From Francisella philomiragia subsp. philomiragia ATCC 25015 (lineage in GTDB: Bacteria; Pseudomonadota; Gammaproteobacteria; Francisellales; Francisellaceae), in assembly GCF_000156715.1 (NCBI RefSeq), contig NZ_DS999311.1:440090-504089 (forward strand): 64,000 nt of DNA. Direction: 5' to 3'. Below, piece by piece: positions 35,096 through 45,199 of this stretch (its first letter is position 1; each line of letters opens with the position of its first letter). The position numbers were made by a program, and so were the translations under genes. The notes under the pieces were generated by a model. It saw only the letters and a list, made by a program, of their open reading frames with translations. It did no database searches and had not been told where the DNA came from.

Positions 35096-35177
35096 TTTTA
35101 TTCCTTTGATTTGTATTATCAGTTAAGATTTTAAAGTATTGTTAAACAAATTTGAATATGATTGGTATTGTTAGTTA

Positions 35178-35693
35178 CTATTTCATTCTAGCTAAGATAT
35201 TATCTTTTACTATTAACTGGTGGTGTAGAGCAGCAGCTATATGTAGTACCACTAGCACTAATAAAACTGATGCAAAGATATAATGATAACTAAAGATTTT
35301 GCTACCTAACTCAAAGTTTGGAGTTATGATCTCTGGGAATGGTATCACAAAGAATATCTTCCATGGATAGCCCATTAGCATCGAGCCAACTACTCCCGAA
35401 AAAGCCATACCAAAAGCTGAAATATATAAGCCAAGATGCACTATTTTAGCTACGATTAATTGTAGTAATGGTAGTGGCGGGTTATATGGCGGTTTGATAC
35501 TAAAAAACCTAGCAACAACCAACAGAGGTATCACAAAGAAAATTACTAAACCAAAAGATTTATGCAAGGTCATAATCCATTTTGAATCAAATAGATCATA
35601 AGCATAACCGAAGCCCAAAATAAGCTGAGCTATTATCAAAAAAGCCAATAAGCTATGTAGAACTCTAACAGGTAGACTGTATTTCATAATCAT
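35178..35693 (-). CDS. cytochrome b561 family protein
   Basis: Four membrane helices in 171 residues with the histidines expected to bind two b hemes: HSLLAFL in helix 1, HKSFGLVIFF in helix 2, and the HYIFASVLLVLVVLHIAAALHHQLI helix-4 group. This is the di-heme YodB/CybB type, which oxidises quinol and may remove superoxide. Two in-frame ATG codons (MIMKYSL) leave the exact start open. The Rieske oxygenase gene lies 60 bases upstream on the same strand. Confidence 0.86.
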   Translation of the reverse strand: MIMKYSLPVRVLHSLLAFLIIAQLILGFGYAYDLFDSKWIMTLHKSFGLVIFFVIPLLVVARFFSIKPPYNPPLPLLQLIVAKIVHLGLYISAFGMAFSGVVGSMLMGYPWKIFFVIPFPEIITPNFELGSKIFSYHYIFASVLLVLVVLHIAAALHHQLIVKDNILARMK

Positions 35694-35753
35694 AGATAAA
35701 GTTAATAGAGTGTTTTTTGATTGTATAGTATTTACAAACTTTTGAGAAATATT

Positions 35754-36653
35754 TTAATCTCGAGTATGCCAAATCTTTCTAAATTCTTTGATGATTTGGT
35801 CATGACGTAATAGAAAATCATCAGTATCGTATTTTTCATCATATTTCTGGGTTTTAACAACTCTTTTATCTTCATTAAGAATGATTTTATTGGTGATACT
35901 AAATACTATATCTGCGATAGGTTTGATGATTTTACCAGTCAAAAACTTACGATAATTTACTAAATATAGCTTTGTTTGATGCTCATTAATAGGCACAAAA
36001 TAAACACAAATTTTAAGTTTATCAGCATTATTGAGTAACCAAAAGTTAGGAAAGATGTACTTTAGCATTAAGCGTTGGTTTTTTAGTGCTTCTATATATT
36101 CATCACTTATATTTAGTTTTATATCTTGAGGGATTTTGTATCCTCTGCCGATAGATCTCCTATGTACAGTAGCTAAGTGAGTATAATCAAGTTGGTTCTC
36201 GATACAGTGGCGGATGTTGTTATCCCATGTGTCAGTCAAAAGAGAGTACTTACCAGCAAAATCATTATATAGCTTTTGTGCAAATTCAAAAGCGTAGCTA
36301 TTATCTAGTTCTTCATCAAAAACATTTATCCAAATCATGTCAGCGACAATTTTTGTTGGATAGCTTTTAACATGTAGTTTTGGGATAGCGCCTTGAGTTT
36401 CTGGTGTGTATATACAGTTGCCTTGTGTGTCAAAACTAAAGCCATGAAAGGGACAAGCTATAGCTCCGTCACATACTTTGCCTAAACTCAATTCTGCACC
36501 ACGATGAGGACAGCGATTTTCCATAGCTATTATTTTCTCAGCATCTTTCCATAAAACAAGATTTTTACCGAGTCTTTCTAGTTTGATAGGTTTGGATTTG
36601 ATTTCTTTGATATGAGCTATAGCATACCAAGCTTTGGGAATGTTATTTATCAT
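35754..36653 (-). CDS. Rieske-type non-heme iron oxygenase
   Basis: Rieske [2Fe-2S] ligands are Cys48/His50 (CPHRGAELS) and Cys67/His70 (CPFHGFSFD). The mononuclear iron site follows the E-x3-D-x2-H-x4-H pattern with Glu152, Asp156, His159 and His164 (ENQLDYTHLATVH). This is the architecture of alpha subunits of aromatic-ring hydroxylases and of chlorophyllide/demethylase-type oxygenases; the substrate is unknown. No ferredoxin reductase partner is adjacent. I start at ATG 36653; a TTG nine bases upstream is the alternative. Confidence 0.85.
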   Translation of the reverse strand: MINNIPKAWYAIAHIKEIKSKPIKLERLGKNLVLWKDAEKIIAMENRCPHRGAELSLGKVCDGAIACPFHGFSFDTQGNCIYTPETQGAIPKLHVKSYPTKIVADMIWINVFDEELDNSYAFEFAQKLYNDFAGKYSLLTDTWDNNIRHCIENQLDYTHLATVHRRSIGRGYKIPQDIKLNISDEYIEALKNQRLMLKYIFPNFWLLNNADKLKICVYFVPINEHQTKLYLVNYRKFLTGKIIKPIADIVFSITNKIILNEDKRVVKTQKYDEKYDTDDFLLRHDQIIKEFRKIWHTRD

Positions 36654-36743
36654 TGAGCACAAAAATTAGTTTTTGCATGAGTAGAATTATACCTCAAGCT
36701 ATTAGATAATTAATACTATTGAAATCTTTTAGATACTATAAAT

Positions 36744-37892
36744 ATGAGTGCAAACCAAAATAATCAAGAGATAGTCGGAGGGTTAATTCTCTTCGCTGCA
36801 GCTTTTGTTGCAATACTTATAAATAACTCACCATTATCTATCTACTATGGAATGCTTGAGACAATCAATGTCAAACTAGGAATTGAAAATCTCGTTATCG
36901 ACAAAAATTTAATGCATTGGATTAATGATGGTTTGATGGCCATATACTTTTTATATATCGGTTTAGAAATCAAAAGAGAGATAATCTCAGGGGCATTATC
37001 AAAGCCTTCTAATATTATAATACCGGCTATAGCAGCTCTTGCAGGACTGGCAGTTCCAAGCTTGATATATTTATCAATCAACTATGATGCTAATATCACA
37101 GGTTGGGCAATACCTTCTGCAACAGATATAGCATTTACTTTAGGTATATTAGCTCTACTTGGTTCAAGAATCCCAGCGAAGCTAAAGCTATTGGTTGTTA
37201 CAATCGCTATTTTTGATGATATAGCTGCAATAGTAATTATTGCGATATTTTATACTAAGTCGCTATCATTACTTTCGCTATCTTTAGGGACTCTTTTTAT
37301 ATTGGCAATGATTATTTGTAATAGAGTATTTAAGGTTAATAGAAGCTCTGTATATGTAGTTCTCGGTTTCTTTGCTTGGTTTTGTACGATTAAGTCTGGA
37401 GTTCATGCAACTTTGGCAGGTTTTACAACAGCTCTGTGTATTCCATTTAGAGAGAATGACAAAGATTCTCCAGCTAATTTTATGGAGGAGTCTCTTCATC
37501 CTTGGGTTATCTATTTTATATTGCCTGTATTTGCATTTGCTAATGCGGGTATCAATTTCTCAGGGATGAGTATTTCTATAATATTTGAGCCAATTACATT
37601 AGGTATTATATTGGGATTATTTGTTGGTAAACAGTTGGGTATTTTCTCCATATTAGCTATTTCAAAGAAGCTGAAATTATTTAAGCTAGGAGAGTCTTTT
37701 TCGAGTTCTCAGATATATGGTATAAGTCTTTTATGTGGTATAGGTTTTACCATGAGTTTATTTATCGGCACACTTGCTTTTGATGATAATTATACTCTTA
37801 GTGCAATCAAAGTAGGTGTGATAGTAGGTTCTTTACTCTCAGGAATTTGTGGTTATATAGTTCTAAGGTTTATAGCTAGAAACCCTCACTGA
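36744..37892 (+). CDS. nhaA: Na+/H+ antiporter NhaA
   Basis: Exports sodium in exchange for protons at the inner membrane. Twelve membrane segments are expected in 382 residues; the ion-binding aspartate pair is Asp158-Asp159 in [13 protein letters not shown], and [20 protein letters not shown] just before it is the family's helix IV signature. The N-terminus ([19 protein letters not shown]) and length fit NhaA. It is divergent from the Rieske oxygenase gene. Confidence 0.95.
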   Translation: MSANQNNQEIVGGLILFAAAFVAILINNSPLSIYYGMLETINVKLGIENLVIDKNLMHWINDGLMAIYFLYIGLEIKREIISGALSKPSNIIIPAIAALAGLAVPSLIYLSINYDANITGWAIPSATDIAFTLGILALLGSRIPAKLKLLVVTIAIFDDIAAIVIIAIFYTKSLSLLSLSLGTLFILAMIICNRVFKVNRSSVYVVLGFFAWFCTIKSGVHATLAGFTTALCIPFRENDKDSPANFMEESLHPWVIYFILPVFAFANAGINFSGMSISIIFEPITLGIILGLFVGKQLGIFSILAISKKLKLFKLGESFSSSQIYGISLLCGIGFTMSLFIGTLAFDDNYTLSAIKVGVIVGSLLSGICGYIVLRFIARNPH

Positions 37893-37955
37893 TCTAACTG
37901 TATAAGTATTTTTAATATATAATGAAATTATGATGATTCAGCTCTAGTTGATTAA

Positions 37956-38675
37956 ATGTTTGAAAGAGACTCAAAAAAAAATCAATCTACAAAATTCTGC
38001 TTAATGAGTTGGAACTCATACAAAATTGACTATAAAGATACAGAAACATTCAAAGCCTATATCAGGCACACATACTTTAATCACAATATTGATATCTTTT
38101 GTCTACAAGAGGCGGTACATCAACATGATACTAAATTTCCTATCGACAAATTTGATATAAACTTTGCATCTAATATTGTGTTGCGTTCACATAACTATGG
38201 GGTAGCTACAGTTAGTCATTTCCCAGTGATAAAAAATGTCAAAATACTTACAACTCATCGAGAGTCTGTAATAAATACTCACAAAGCCTCTTTGATTACA
38301 CATTTAAATATAGATGGCACAAAAGTTGTTGTTGTGAATATCCATGCAATCAATTTCAAAAGTAATAAAGTTTATGAGTATGAATTTGAGAAAATAAAAG
38401 AATATATCTCTCCAGAGAAGTATAAGCATCCTATTATAATCGCAGGGGATTTTAATACTTGGAATAGAAGACGAGTAAAGTTAATCAAAGATTTCTGTAG
38501 AGAATTTAGTTTTAAAGTAGCTTTTATAGATGAGCCTCAATTAGTCAAATCTTTTCAGAGCAATCATTTAGATTTTGTATTATACAGAGGTCTAAATCTT
38601 GAAAAAGCATCTGTTTTAGATTGCAAAAAAATATCAGATCATAATCCGATTATTGCAGAGTTTTGTATCAAATAA
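37956..38675 (+). CDS. endonuclease/exonuclease/phosphatase-family protein
   Basis: Soluble 239-residue protein with the metal-dependent EEP fold: MSWNSYKI, FCLQEAVHQ with the metal-binding Glu, VVNIHAINF, IIAGDFNTWNRRR with the catalytic Asp-Phe-Asn, LDFVLYRG and a final SDHNPIIAEF. It could act on DNA, RNA or a phospholipid headgroup; several members of this short type are annotated only by fold. No signal peptide. It converges on the acyltransferase pair. Confidence 0.82.
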   Translation: MFERDSKKNQSTKFCLMSWNSYKIDYKDTETFKAYIRHTYFNHNIDIFCLQEAVHQHDTKFPIDKFDINFASNIVLRSHNYGVATVSHFPVIKNVKILTTHRESVINTHKASLITHLNIDGTKVVVVNIHAINFKSNKVYEYEFEKIKEYISPEKYKHPIIIAGDFNTWNRRRVKLIKDFCREFSFKVAFIDEPQLVKSFQSNHLDFVLYRGLNLEKASVLDCKKISDHNPIIAEFCIK

Positions 38676-38683
38676 ATATTTGA

Positions 38684-39424
38684 TTAACCACCATAAGACT
38701 TAGTTTTATCGTTGATGATGTCATAGCAAAGATCAGTCAACTCAGCGACAGAGTAATCTTTTGGATCAATAGGTTTTCCAAAAGACATTCTAGCGATACC
38801 AGGCTTCACAAAGTCACCTTTTTTACGTCCAAAATATACTCCAAAGTTATGAGCAACAGGTATTATTGGAACATTTGATACTTTGGCTAATTTCATTGCA
38901 GAACGATGAAACTTAGGATACTCTCCAACAGGAACCCTTGTACCTTCTGGGAAGATTATAATACTTAAGTTTTTGTTTTCTATTCTATCTTTGCCATCTT
39001 CAAGCACTTTTTTGATTGCAGAAAGACCTTTTGATCTATCTACACCGATAGCTTCAGCAAATATGTTTGTCTTACCAAATATTGGTTTTTCTAGTAATTC
39101 TTGTTTCATTACAAAACAGCAATCATGTACAAGACCATAAAATACAAAAGTCTCCAACATTGATTGGTGCTTAGAAACATAAATGCAAGGATAGTCTGGG
39201 ATATTTTCTTTGCCCTCAACTTTTACATATATTTGCAATATAACCAAAGTTCCTAGACGATACAAACAAGACCATATCCAACAGACAAATAGCCTAACTT
39301 TTAATGATGCTCCTAATACTCCAACAGTATTCATCAGCAAACAAGAAAATAGTAGAACTATATATCCATAGACCTTGAAGACTTGCATTCTTGCTAGTAA
39401 TAGTAGATGAAGAATTTTTTTCAT
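38684..39424 (-). CDS. plsC: 1-acyl-sn-glycerol-3-phosphate acyltransferase, copy 2
   Basis: Adds the second acyl chain in phosphatidic acid synthesis. The catalytic motif is KHQSMLET (His86, with Glu in the place of the usual H-x4-D aspartate) and the glycerol-phosphate site is FPEGTR (158-163). One or two hydrophobic N-terminal segments anchor it. At 246 residues it is closely similar to the gene just upstream, so the two are a tandem duplicate, 16 bases apart; they may differ in acyl preference. Confidence 0.87.
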   Translation of the reverse strand: MKKILHLLLLARMQVFKVYGYIVLLFSCLLMNTVGVLGASLKVRLFVCWIWSCLYRLGTLVILQIYVKVEGKENIPDYPCIYVSKHQSMLETFVFYGLVHDCCFVMKQELLEKPIFGKTNIFAEAIGVDRSKGLSAIKKVLEDGKDRIENKNLSIIIFPEGTRVPVGEYPKFHRSAMKLAKVSNVPIIPVAHNFGVYFGRKKGDFVKPGIARMSFGKPIDPKDYSVAELTDLCYDIINDKTKSYGG

Positions 39425-39440
39425 CTGATTGACCTCTTAT

Positions 39441-40193
39441 TTAACCTTTAAACTCTTTTGTTTTTTCCGTTATTACCTTATGACAGTAAGTAGTTAGAGT
39501 CTTCGAGTCAAAATCTCTAGGATCTATGCGTTTACCAAAATCCATTCTAGCAATACCAGGCTTAATTACCTGTCCCCATTTTTTAGGGAAAAATCTCCCA
39601 AAATTATGAGCAACAGGAATAATATAAGTATTTGCATCAGCTGCTAGTTTCATTGCAGAACGTTGAAACTCTGGATATTCGCCAATATTAACTCGCGTAC
39701 CTTCTGGAAAAATTACAACATTGATTCCATCTGCTAGACTTTGTTTACCATCTGTAACAACTTTTTTTAACGACTCTCTTGGCTTATCTCTATCTATAGC
39801 GATACTGCCCAGGTTTTTCATCGCCGTACCAAAGATTGGAGCATCAAAAAGCTCTTTTTTCATAATAAAATGACATTTACCAATTAAGCCGTAAAACATA
39901 AATGTCTCTAGCATTGATTGGTGTTTAGATACATATATACAAGGATAATCTTTGTCGATGTTAATACGACCACTTACACGAATATACACTTGTAAGAAAA
40001 CAAGCATCCCTATCCAATAAAGATAAGTCCAAACCTTGCAGACAGCCATTCTCCAAGCAATAGGAAGATTAAAAAAAGCGAATATATTTATAAGGATACT
40101 ACAACCACCAATAACAGCAAATGAGTAGAGTTGGAAAGCAGTCATCCTAGCCCACATTAGAATATTCCAAATCTTTTTAAAAAAAGATTTCAT
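39441..40193 (-). CDS. plsC: 1-acyl-sn-glycerol-3-phosphate acyltransferase, copy 1
   Basis: The first gene of the tandem pair, 250 residues. It has the same KHQSMLET catalytic motif (His91) and FPEGTR (162-167), then MKLAADANTYIIPVAHNFG and IKPGIARMDFGKRIDP, all alignable with the second copy. Hydrophobic N-terminal segments (about 20-75) suggest inner-membrane attachment. Which of the two is the housekeeping PlsC cannot be told. Confidence 0.87.
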   Translation of the reverse strand: MKSFFKKIWNILMWARMTAFQLYSFAVIGGCSILINIFAFFNLPIAWRMAVCKVWTYLYWIGMLVFLQVYIRVSGRINIDKDYPCIYVSKHQSMLETFMFYGLIGKCHFIMKKELFDAPIFGTAMKNLGSIAIDRDKPRESLKKVVTDGKQSLADGINVVIFPEGTRVNIGEYPEFQRSAMKLAADANTYIIPVAHNFGRFFPKKWGQVIKPGIARMDFGKRIDPRDFDSKTLTTYCHKVITEKTKEFKG

Positions 40194-40353
40194 TTAAAGA
40201 CTCTCCATAAATTTTTAGTAGTTTTATTTAACTATCAGTTTGTACAAAAGCTCAAAATTATTAGTGTCATTATACACTTTTTACAAATAGCTGCCGACAA
40301 AAAAATAAGCTTATGAAGAAAATAAGATAAGATTCTTAGATAAAAATGAAAGA

Positions 40354-40677
40354 TTATTTTTCTAAATATTTTAACTTATCTGGAACAGATGCCCAGTTAT
40401 CAGCATCTTCACAAGGATCACATTTTTCGACGATATTTGGCCAAATACTAGCTAACTCTCTGTTAAGATCAAGCATTTGCTCTTGGCTCTCTGTAAGATC
40501 ATCACTAGATTTGATAGCATCGACAGGACACTCAGGCTCGCAAAGAGCACAGTCGATACATTCGTCTGGGTTTATTACTAACATGTTAGGACCTTCATAG
40601 AAACAGTCAACAGGACATACTTCTACACAGTCACCATATTTACATTTGATACAATTTTCAGTAACTACAAATGGCAT
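40354..40677 (-). CDS. fdxA: seven-iron ferredoxin FdxA
   Basis: Small electron carrier with one [3Fe-4S] and one [4Fe-4S] cluster. Cysteines at 9, 12, 17, 21, 25 and 40, 43, 46, 50 ([18 protein letters not shown], then [12 protein letters not shown]) follow the 7Fe pattern with the extra spacing in the first group. The C-terminal acidic extension ([13 protein letters not shown]) is usual for the proteobacterial type, 107 residues. The redox partner is unknown. Confidence 0.94.
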   Translation of the reverse strand: MPFVVTENCIKCKYGDCVEVCPVDCFYEGPNMLVINPDECIDCALCEPECPVDAIKSSDDLTESQEQMLDLNRELASIWPNIVEKCDPCEDADNWASVPDKLKYLEK

Positions 40678-40880
40678 TTTACTAAATCCTTTCGTTATTT
40701 TACTTTTTTAGAAGAAACTCACAAATTATAGCATAGATATGAAAAAGGTAAATATTAATCTATTTTGTTGATTATGTGTGACAAAGCCTAAATTTTTCAT
40801 ACATCTGTAGTACAAAATAAAAGAGCTAAAATTAGAAATATCTATTAACAAGTGGTACTATTAGCATAAGATTTATAATA

Positions 40881-41537
40881 ATGTTTTGGTTAAAAATGAA
40901 AGCTGAACTTGACCCAAGAAAATTAATCGCTGCGACAACAATATCTGTAGCGGTTTTGTTTTTTGTAACATATCTTGTATCTATTGCAGATGGTAATAAT
41001 ACTTTATGTAATCCATTTATTTCTGGTTGTTCTGATATTACGCATGCTGGATTTACATCGTATGAGAAGTATATGCTCAAAGCTATACTGATACCAACAG
41101 CTACGCTTATGGCAGTGATTTTCTTTTTTATCACGCAGTTGCTTGTTCAAATAAGTGATAATAAAAAATCAATAATTAAGCAAGGTAAAGTTATGCTTTT
41201 CTTAGCATCTGTTGGTTGTATTGGCTTAATAGTTGGGACTTCAGTCATTGATGGTCAGCAGACTCTTATGAAAGTTCATCTAAAGGGTGTTGCTGTGTTC
41301 TTTGTACTAATGAGTATTTGTCAGGTTTGGTATACAATTATCGAATATATGTATTCAGATCGACTAAACAAAGTACCACTTATTTTGCGTAGATTTGCCA
41401 TTTTGATAACGGCAGCTTTTTCGATATGGTCAGTATTTATGGATCAGACAACAGTTAATCATAATATTGTTGAATGGTGGGGTGTTTATGCTCTTATTTT
41501 CTGGTTCTGGACATTTTCTATTACTAAAATTAAGTAG
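40881..41537 (+). CDS. six-helix membrane protein, DUF998/Frag1-like
   Basis: Six hydrophobic segments in 218 residues. The extracytoplasmic loop after helix 1 (NPFISGCSDITHAGFTSYEKY) and GTSVIDGQQTLMKVHLKGVAVFF between helices 3 and 4 resemble the DUF998/Frag1-DRAM type layout, with the final helices WWGVYALIFWFWTFSI. The family call is tentative. Function is unknown. The ribosome site is weak; a second ATG five codons on is also possible. Confidence 0.6.
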   Translation: MFWLKMKAELDPRKLIAATTISVAVLFFVTYLVSIADGNNTLCNPFISGCSDITHAGFTSYEKYMLKAILIPTATLMAVIFFFITQLLVQISDNKKSIIKQGKVMLFLASVGCIGLIVGTSVIDGQQTLMKVHLKGVAVFFVLMSICQVWYTIIEYMYSDRLNKVPLILRRFAILITAAFSIWSVFMDQTTVNHNIVEWWGVYALIFWFWTFSITKIK

Positions 41538-41580
41538 ATCTTAACTGTCTAAATAAGACTACTTGTCTGAGATTTTCAAT

Positions 41581-42738
41581 TCAATCTAGATAAATTTTGC
41601 TTAGGGCTTTTTTAGAGGCGTCCAAAGCTTGTTGTGTTGATTGACCCTTAGCTAAAACTACTCCCATACGGCGTTTACCATGGATTTCTTTTTTGCCAAA
41701 AATTCTAATATCTATATTTGAGTCAGATAGAGCAGCATCAATCCCTAATATGCTTGGATCTGTAGATTCTCCTTCAAGTAATATAGCCGCTGATGCTGAG
41801 GGTTGAAGAGTTTGTATTTGCGGTATCGGTAACCCTAATATTGCACGCAGATGTAATTCAAATTCATTAATGTTTTGTGATATGAGTGTTACCATGCCTG
41901 TATCGTGAGGACGAGGAGAGACTTCATTAAAAAATACTTCATCACCCTTTATAAATAACTCAACACCAAAAACTCCATATCCACCTAGAGCATTTGTGAT
42001 CTCTTTGGCTATCTTTTGAGATTTTGCTAGAGCTATATCCGACATTGCATGAGGTTGCCAAGAGAATCTATAGTCACCATCTTTCTGGATATGTCCGATA
42101 GGATCACAAAATGAAGCACCACCTTTATGTCTAACAGTTAGAAGTGTAATCTCATAATCAAAATCTATAAATTGCTCGACAATTACACCTTTAGCATGAC
42201 CTCGAGAGCCACTTTGGGCATAATCCCAAGCTTTTTGAACTTCGCTACGTTCTTTGACTATAGATTGTCCTTTGCCCGAGGAGCTCATTACTGGCTTAAT
42301 TACAAATGGTAGTCCAATAATCTCAACAGCGTCAAGATATTCTTTTTGATTATTCGCAAAAGCAAATTTAGATGTCGCTAGACCAAGCTCATTAGCTGCT
42401 AGAGATCTTATACCTTGGCGATCCATAGTGAGCTTTGTAGCTTTGGCGCATGGGACAATATTGAAGTTATGAGCCTCTAACTTTACTAAGCTATCAGTAT
42501 TTATAGCTTCAATTTCAGGAACTATATGGGTTGGTTTTTTTGTTAATATTAGTTGTTCAAGAGCATCAGCATTTAGCATATCTATAACATAGCTCTCATG
42601 AGCTGCTTGCATAGCTGGCGCATTCTCGTAACGATCTACAGCTATAGTGTGTATGCCAAGTCTCTGAGCTGCTATGATAAATTCTTTGCCAAGCTCGCCT
42701 GAGCCAAGTAGCATGATTTTAATGTTAGAAAGATTCAT
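41581..42738 (-). CDS. purT: formate-dependent phosphoribosylglycinamide formyltransferase
   Basis: Makes formyl-GAR from GAR, formate and ATP in purine synthesis. The N-terminal [20 protein letters not shown] and [11 protein letters not shown], the ATP-grasp middle ([34 protein letters not shown]) and [20 protein letters not shown] are the PurT pattern. At 385 residues it is close to the E. coli enzyme. PurK is similar, but the GSGELGKE start and SPRPHDTG favour PurT. Confidence 0.93.
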   Translation of the reverse strand: MNLSNIKIMLLGSGELGKEFIIAAQRLGIHTIAVDRYENAPAMQAAHESYVIDMLNADALEQLILTKKPTHIVPEIEAINTDSLVKLEAHNFNIVPCAKATKLTMDRQGIRSLAANELGLATSKFAFANNQKEYLDAVEIIGLPFVIKPVMSSSGKGQSIVKERSEVQKAWDYAQSGSRGHAKGVIVEQFIDFDYEITLLTVRHKGGASFCDPIGHIQKDGDYRFSWQPHAMSDIALAKSQKIAKEITNALGGYGVFGVELFIKGDEVFFNEVSPRPHDTGMVTLISQNINEFELHLRAILGLPIPQIQTLQPSASAAILLEGESTDPSILGIDAALSDSNIDIRIFGKKEIHGKRRMGVVLAKGQSTQQALDASKKALSKIYLD

Positions 42739-42826
42739 ATTGATAAATATATTGTGAGAATTATTCTTAAAAGATATTTTATCAGAAAGGAGAAGGTTAA
42801 ATTAAGGTTTTATGATAGTTTAGTAA

Positions 42827-45049
42827 CTACTTGATATTGTATACTTCTTTCATTGCGTGAGCAAAACTGTAAGAATCTTTACCTGTAGTCATAATTCCCT
42901 TATTGCTTGCACCACCAAACTTATCTTGCTCTGCTTGCCATACAAAAGCACCTATATCTTGATGTTCTTTAGCAAATTTTGAAGCAGAAACTATCGGAGC
43001 ATTTGGACCATTTGTTTCAGATTCCCATCCAATTACAGGATAGTTATTAACCCATTCACCACTAGCAAGATCATAACCCATTACAAATTTTGTTTTAGTA
43101 TTGTTGCCTGCAGTAAGCAATCTAGTTACTATATCATAAGCTGTATTAGGATTCATTTTTGAGGAGTTATAGTTTTGAACAAATATTGAATCAAAACACT
43201 CATGACCACCACACGCATCTGCTTTGAGCATGCTATCAAACCTTTTATTACCACTTGCAGCCCAGTATAGATCATTAACATCTGTTTGAGGTGCTGCTGT
43301 TATGAAAAACCCTCTAGGGAATTTATCAGCTTGTTTATTTGCAGCTTCTCTAATTGCTGTGATTAACTTAGTTATTTTAGGGTATGTTTGAACACCATCA
43401 ACTAAAACAACATCTGCATCTGATATTCCTGTACTAGCACCCTCTAAATCAAAATCAACACCATTTATATGATTTTCAGCAGCGAAAGATACAATATCTT
43501 CAGCTATTTTATTTATAGATTGATCTGATGAAAGATCTGGTGTCCATGTGTTTTCATGAGCGATACCACCAAATGACATAATAACTAAAGGAGCATCTTT
43601 TTTGGTATAATCATAGTCCCAAGTACATCCACTTGCGCATATTGTAGCATCATCAAACATACCAACACTTGTATTGATGACTTTACCAAAGGCTAATAGA
43701 GCAATGTTATAACCATTTTTGCCCATATTATCTATAGAAGTTATTTTATGATTCCAGTCCGCACCCCAAGAAGCTGTGTATCCTCCAATGACTTTTTCAG
43801 GCCAAGCACCAGCAATTTCATAGCTAATAGTGTTATCACCTTGAACCTTACCATCAACTATAGTTATGCTATTTGCATTATAGTTAGTGCCATTAATTTC
43901 ATAGCTTTCAGGTTTTATAGTAAATTCACCTTTTGAAGGAATACTTGTTGTATTTGAGCCACTATCCAAGTTTATAGAATCACCGTACTTATCTCCATTA
44001 GAAGATATTCTTTCTGCTGTTACAGTTTTACTAGGAGAAGCATCTTCAGGGAATTTAACATTGAAACTAACATTAGCAGGTTTAACATCTTCTGCTTGGA
44101 AGCTTACATTTAGGTTTATCTCTTTAGTTTCTTCACTAACTACTACAGGGTTAGGAGTAATAGTTTTAGCAACATAGTTTTTTGAACCATCAGAGCTTAA
44201 AATACTACTAACTGAAATATCATAAGAACCTTTAGCCACTGTTATAGGCGTTGGGTTATTAGGGTTTATAGTATATGTTTGAGAACCAATTTTAATATCA
44301 ACCTTATCTATAGCTTGAGGTAGACCTGTAGTTTTGATATTCACTTGAGCCTGTACTATAGCTTCACATAGTACCCAAGCTGAGCTATCAGCAGGAGAAG
44401 CACTAGTCCAATAATCATTTAGAAGTTGATATATAGAACCATCAAATTTAACAAAAGCACCTTTACTATAACCACCCCAGAAGCCACCTTGACCATTAGG
44501 GATAAAATCTTTTACATCTTTTGGAATAGTGTCACACTTGCCAGGTACTGGAGCTGGTTGCTTTGTATATGTTAAATTTATAGAGCTAGAATCTTTTGTC
44601 ATAGCAAAAAAGTTTGGAGAAATAGACCCATTAGTTGCACTAATAGTGTAATTGATAGTTTGACTATCTGAGTATGGTAATGTTACCTGATTATTTGTGA
44701 CAGCATAAGACTTACCATTCGCTGAGAATTCAATTTTTGCATTAGCAGGTAAACTATCTCCAGATAGTTTTACAGAGATTGTTTTTTCTGTAGTAGGTTC
44801 TGGCGATGGACCAGGATCTTTGCATCCTTCTGTCCAAGCCTGTTGCCAAGCAGTACCTTTGCCTGGCTCATAAGCCCAAGCAGCTGAAGAAGAGCACCAT
44901 CCCGGTATATCACATACATAGCAAGATTCCGCATTTTTTACTTCTTGCCCCTTAGAATAACTAGTACCAGCGTTATACTCTACAGCAGCATAGCTTGTAG
45001 CTCCGCATGCTGTTAATAAAGCGCTTATTAATAGCTTTTTATAGTTCAT
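42827..45049 (-). CDS. chiA: secreted GH18 chitinase
   Basis: Cleaves chitin. A signal peptide with an LTAC lipobox-like end (residues 12-15) leads into a chitin-binding module (YNAGTSYSKGQEV with AWQQAWTEGC, about 23-77), Ser/Pro linkers and a sulfur-poor beta domain, a second CBM5/12-like module (GGYSKGAFVKFDGSIYQLLNDYWTS, about 188-215, abbreviated here), another beta region (220-415) and the GH18 barrel (about 420-740). The catalytic motif is GVDFDLE with Glu536; VMSFGG is also present. At 740 residues it is a multi-domain enzyme. Whether it is released or lipid-anchored is open. Confidence 0.92.
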   Translation of the reverse strand: MNYKKLLISALLTACGATSYAAVEYNAGTSYSKGQEVKNAESCYVCDIPGWCSSSAAWAYEPGKGTAWQQAWTEGCKDPGPSPEPTTEKTISVKLSGDSLPANAKIEFSANGKSYAVTNNQVTLPYSDSQTINYTISATNGSISPNFFAMTKDSSSINLTYTKQPAPVPGKCDTIPKDVKDFIPNGQGGFWGGYSKGAFVKFDGSIYQLLNDYWTSASPADSSAWVLCEAIVQAQVNIKTTGLPQAIDKVDIKIGSQTYTINPNNPTPITVAKGSYDISVSSILSSDGSKNYVAKTITPNPVVVSEETKEINLNVSFQAEDVKPANVSFNVKFPEDASPSKTVTAERISSNGDKYGDSINLDSGSNTTSIPSKGEFTIKPESYEINGTNYNANSITIVDGKVQGDNTISYEIAGAWPEKVIGGYTASWGADWNHKITSIDNMGKNGYNIALLAFGKVINTSVGMFDDATICASGCTWDYDYTKKDAPLVIMSFGGIAHENTWTPDLSSDQSINKIAEDIVSFAAENHINGVDFDLEGASTGISDADVVLVDGVQTYPKITKLITAIREAANKQADKFPRGFFITAAPQTDVNDLYWAASGNKRFDSMLKADACGGHECFDSIFVQNYNSSKMNPNTAYDIVTRLLTAGNNTKTKFVMGYDLASGEWVNNYPVIGWESETNGPNAPIVSASKFAKEHQDIGAFVWQAEQDKFGGASNKGIMTTGKDSYSFAHAMKEVYNIK

Positions 45050-45097
45050 ATAATTGCTCCGAATCTAAAATTTTATATAAAAATGAATTGCTGTTAT

Positions 45098-45125
45098 AGT
45101 ATATAACCTATTAGGAAATAGTAAA
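45098..45125 (-). promoter_or_regulatory. probable chitinase promoter
   Basis: On the minus strand TTTACT (45120-45125) and TATACT (45098-45103) are separated by 16 bases, about 50 bases before the chitinase start. The -10 box lies inside a palindrome, GTTATA-TAC-TATAAC (45093-45107), a possible operator. Confidence 0.45.
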
Positions 45126-45199
45126 TTATCAGAAAATAACAAGCACCTGTTAATTTTTACCAACTAAGAAAGACAATTTAAAGAAATATACAAAAGGAT

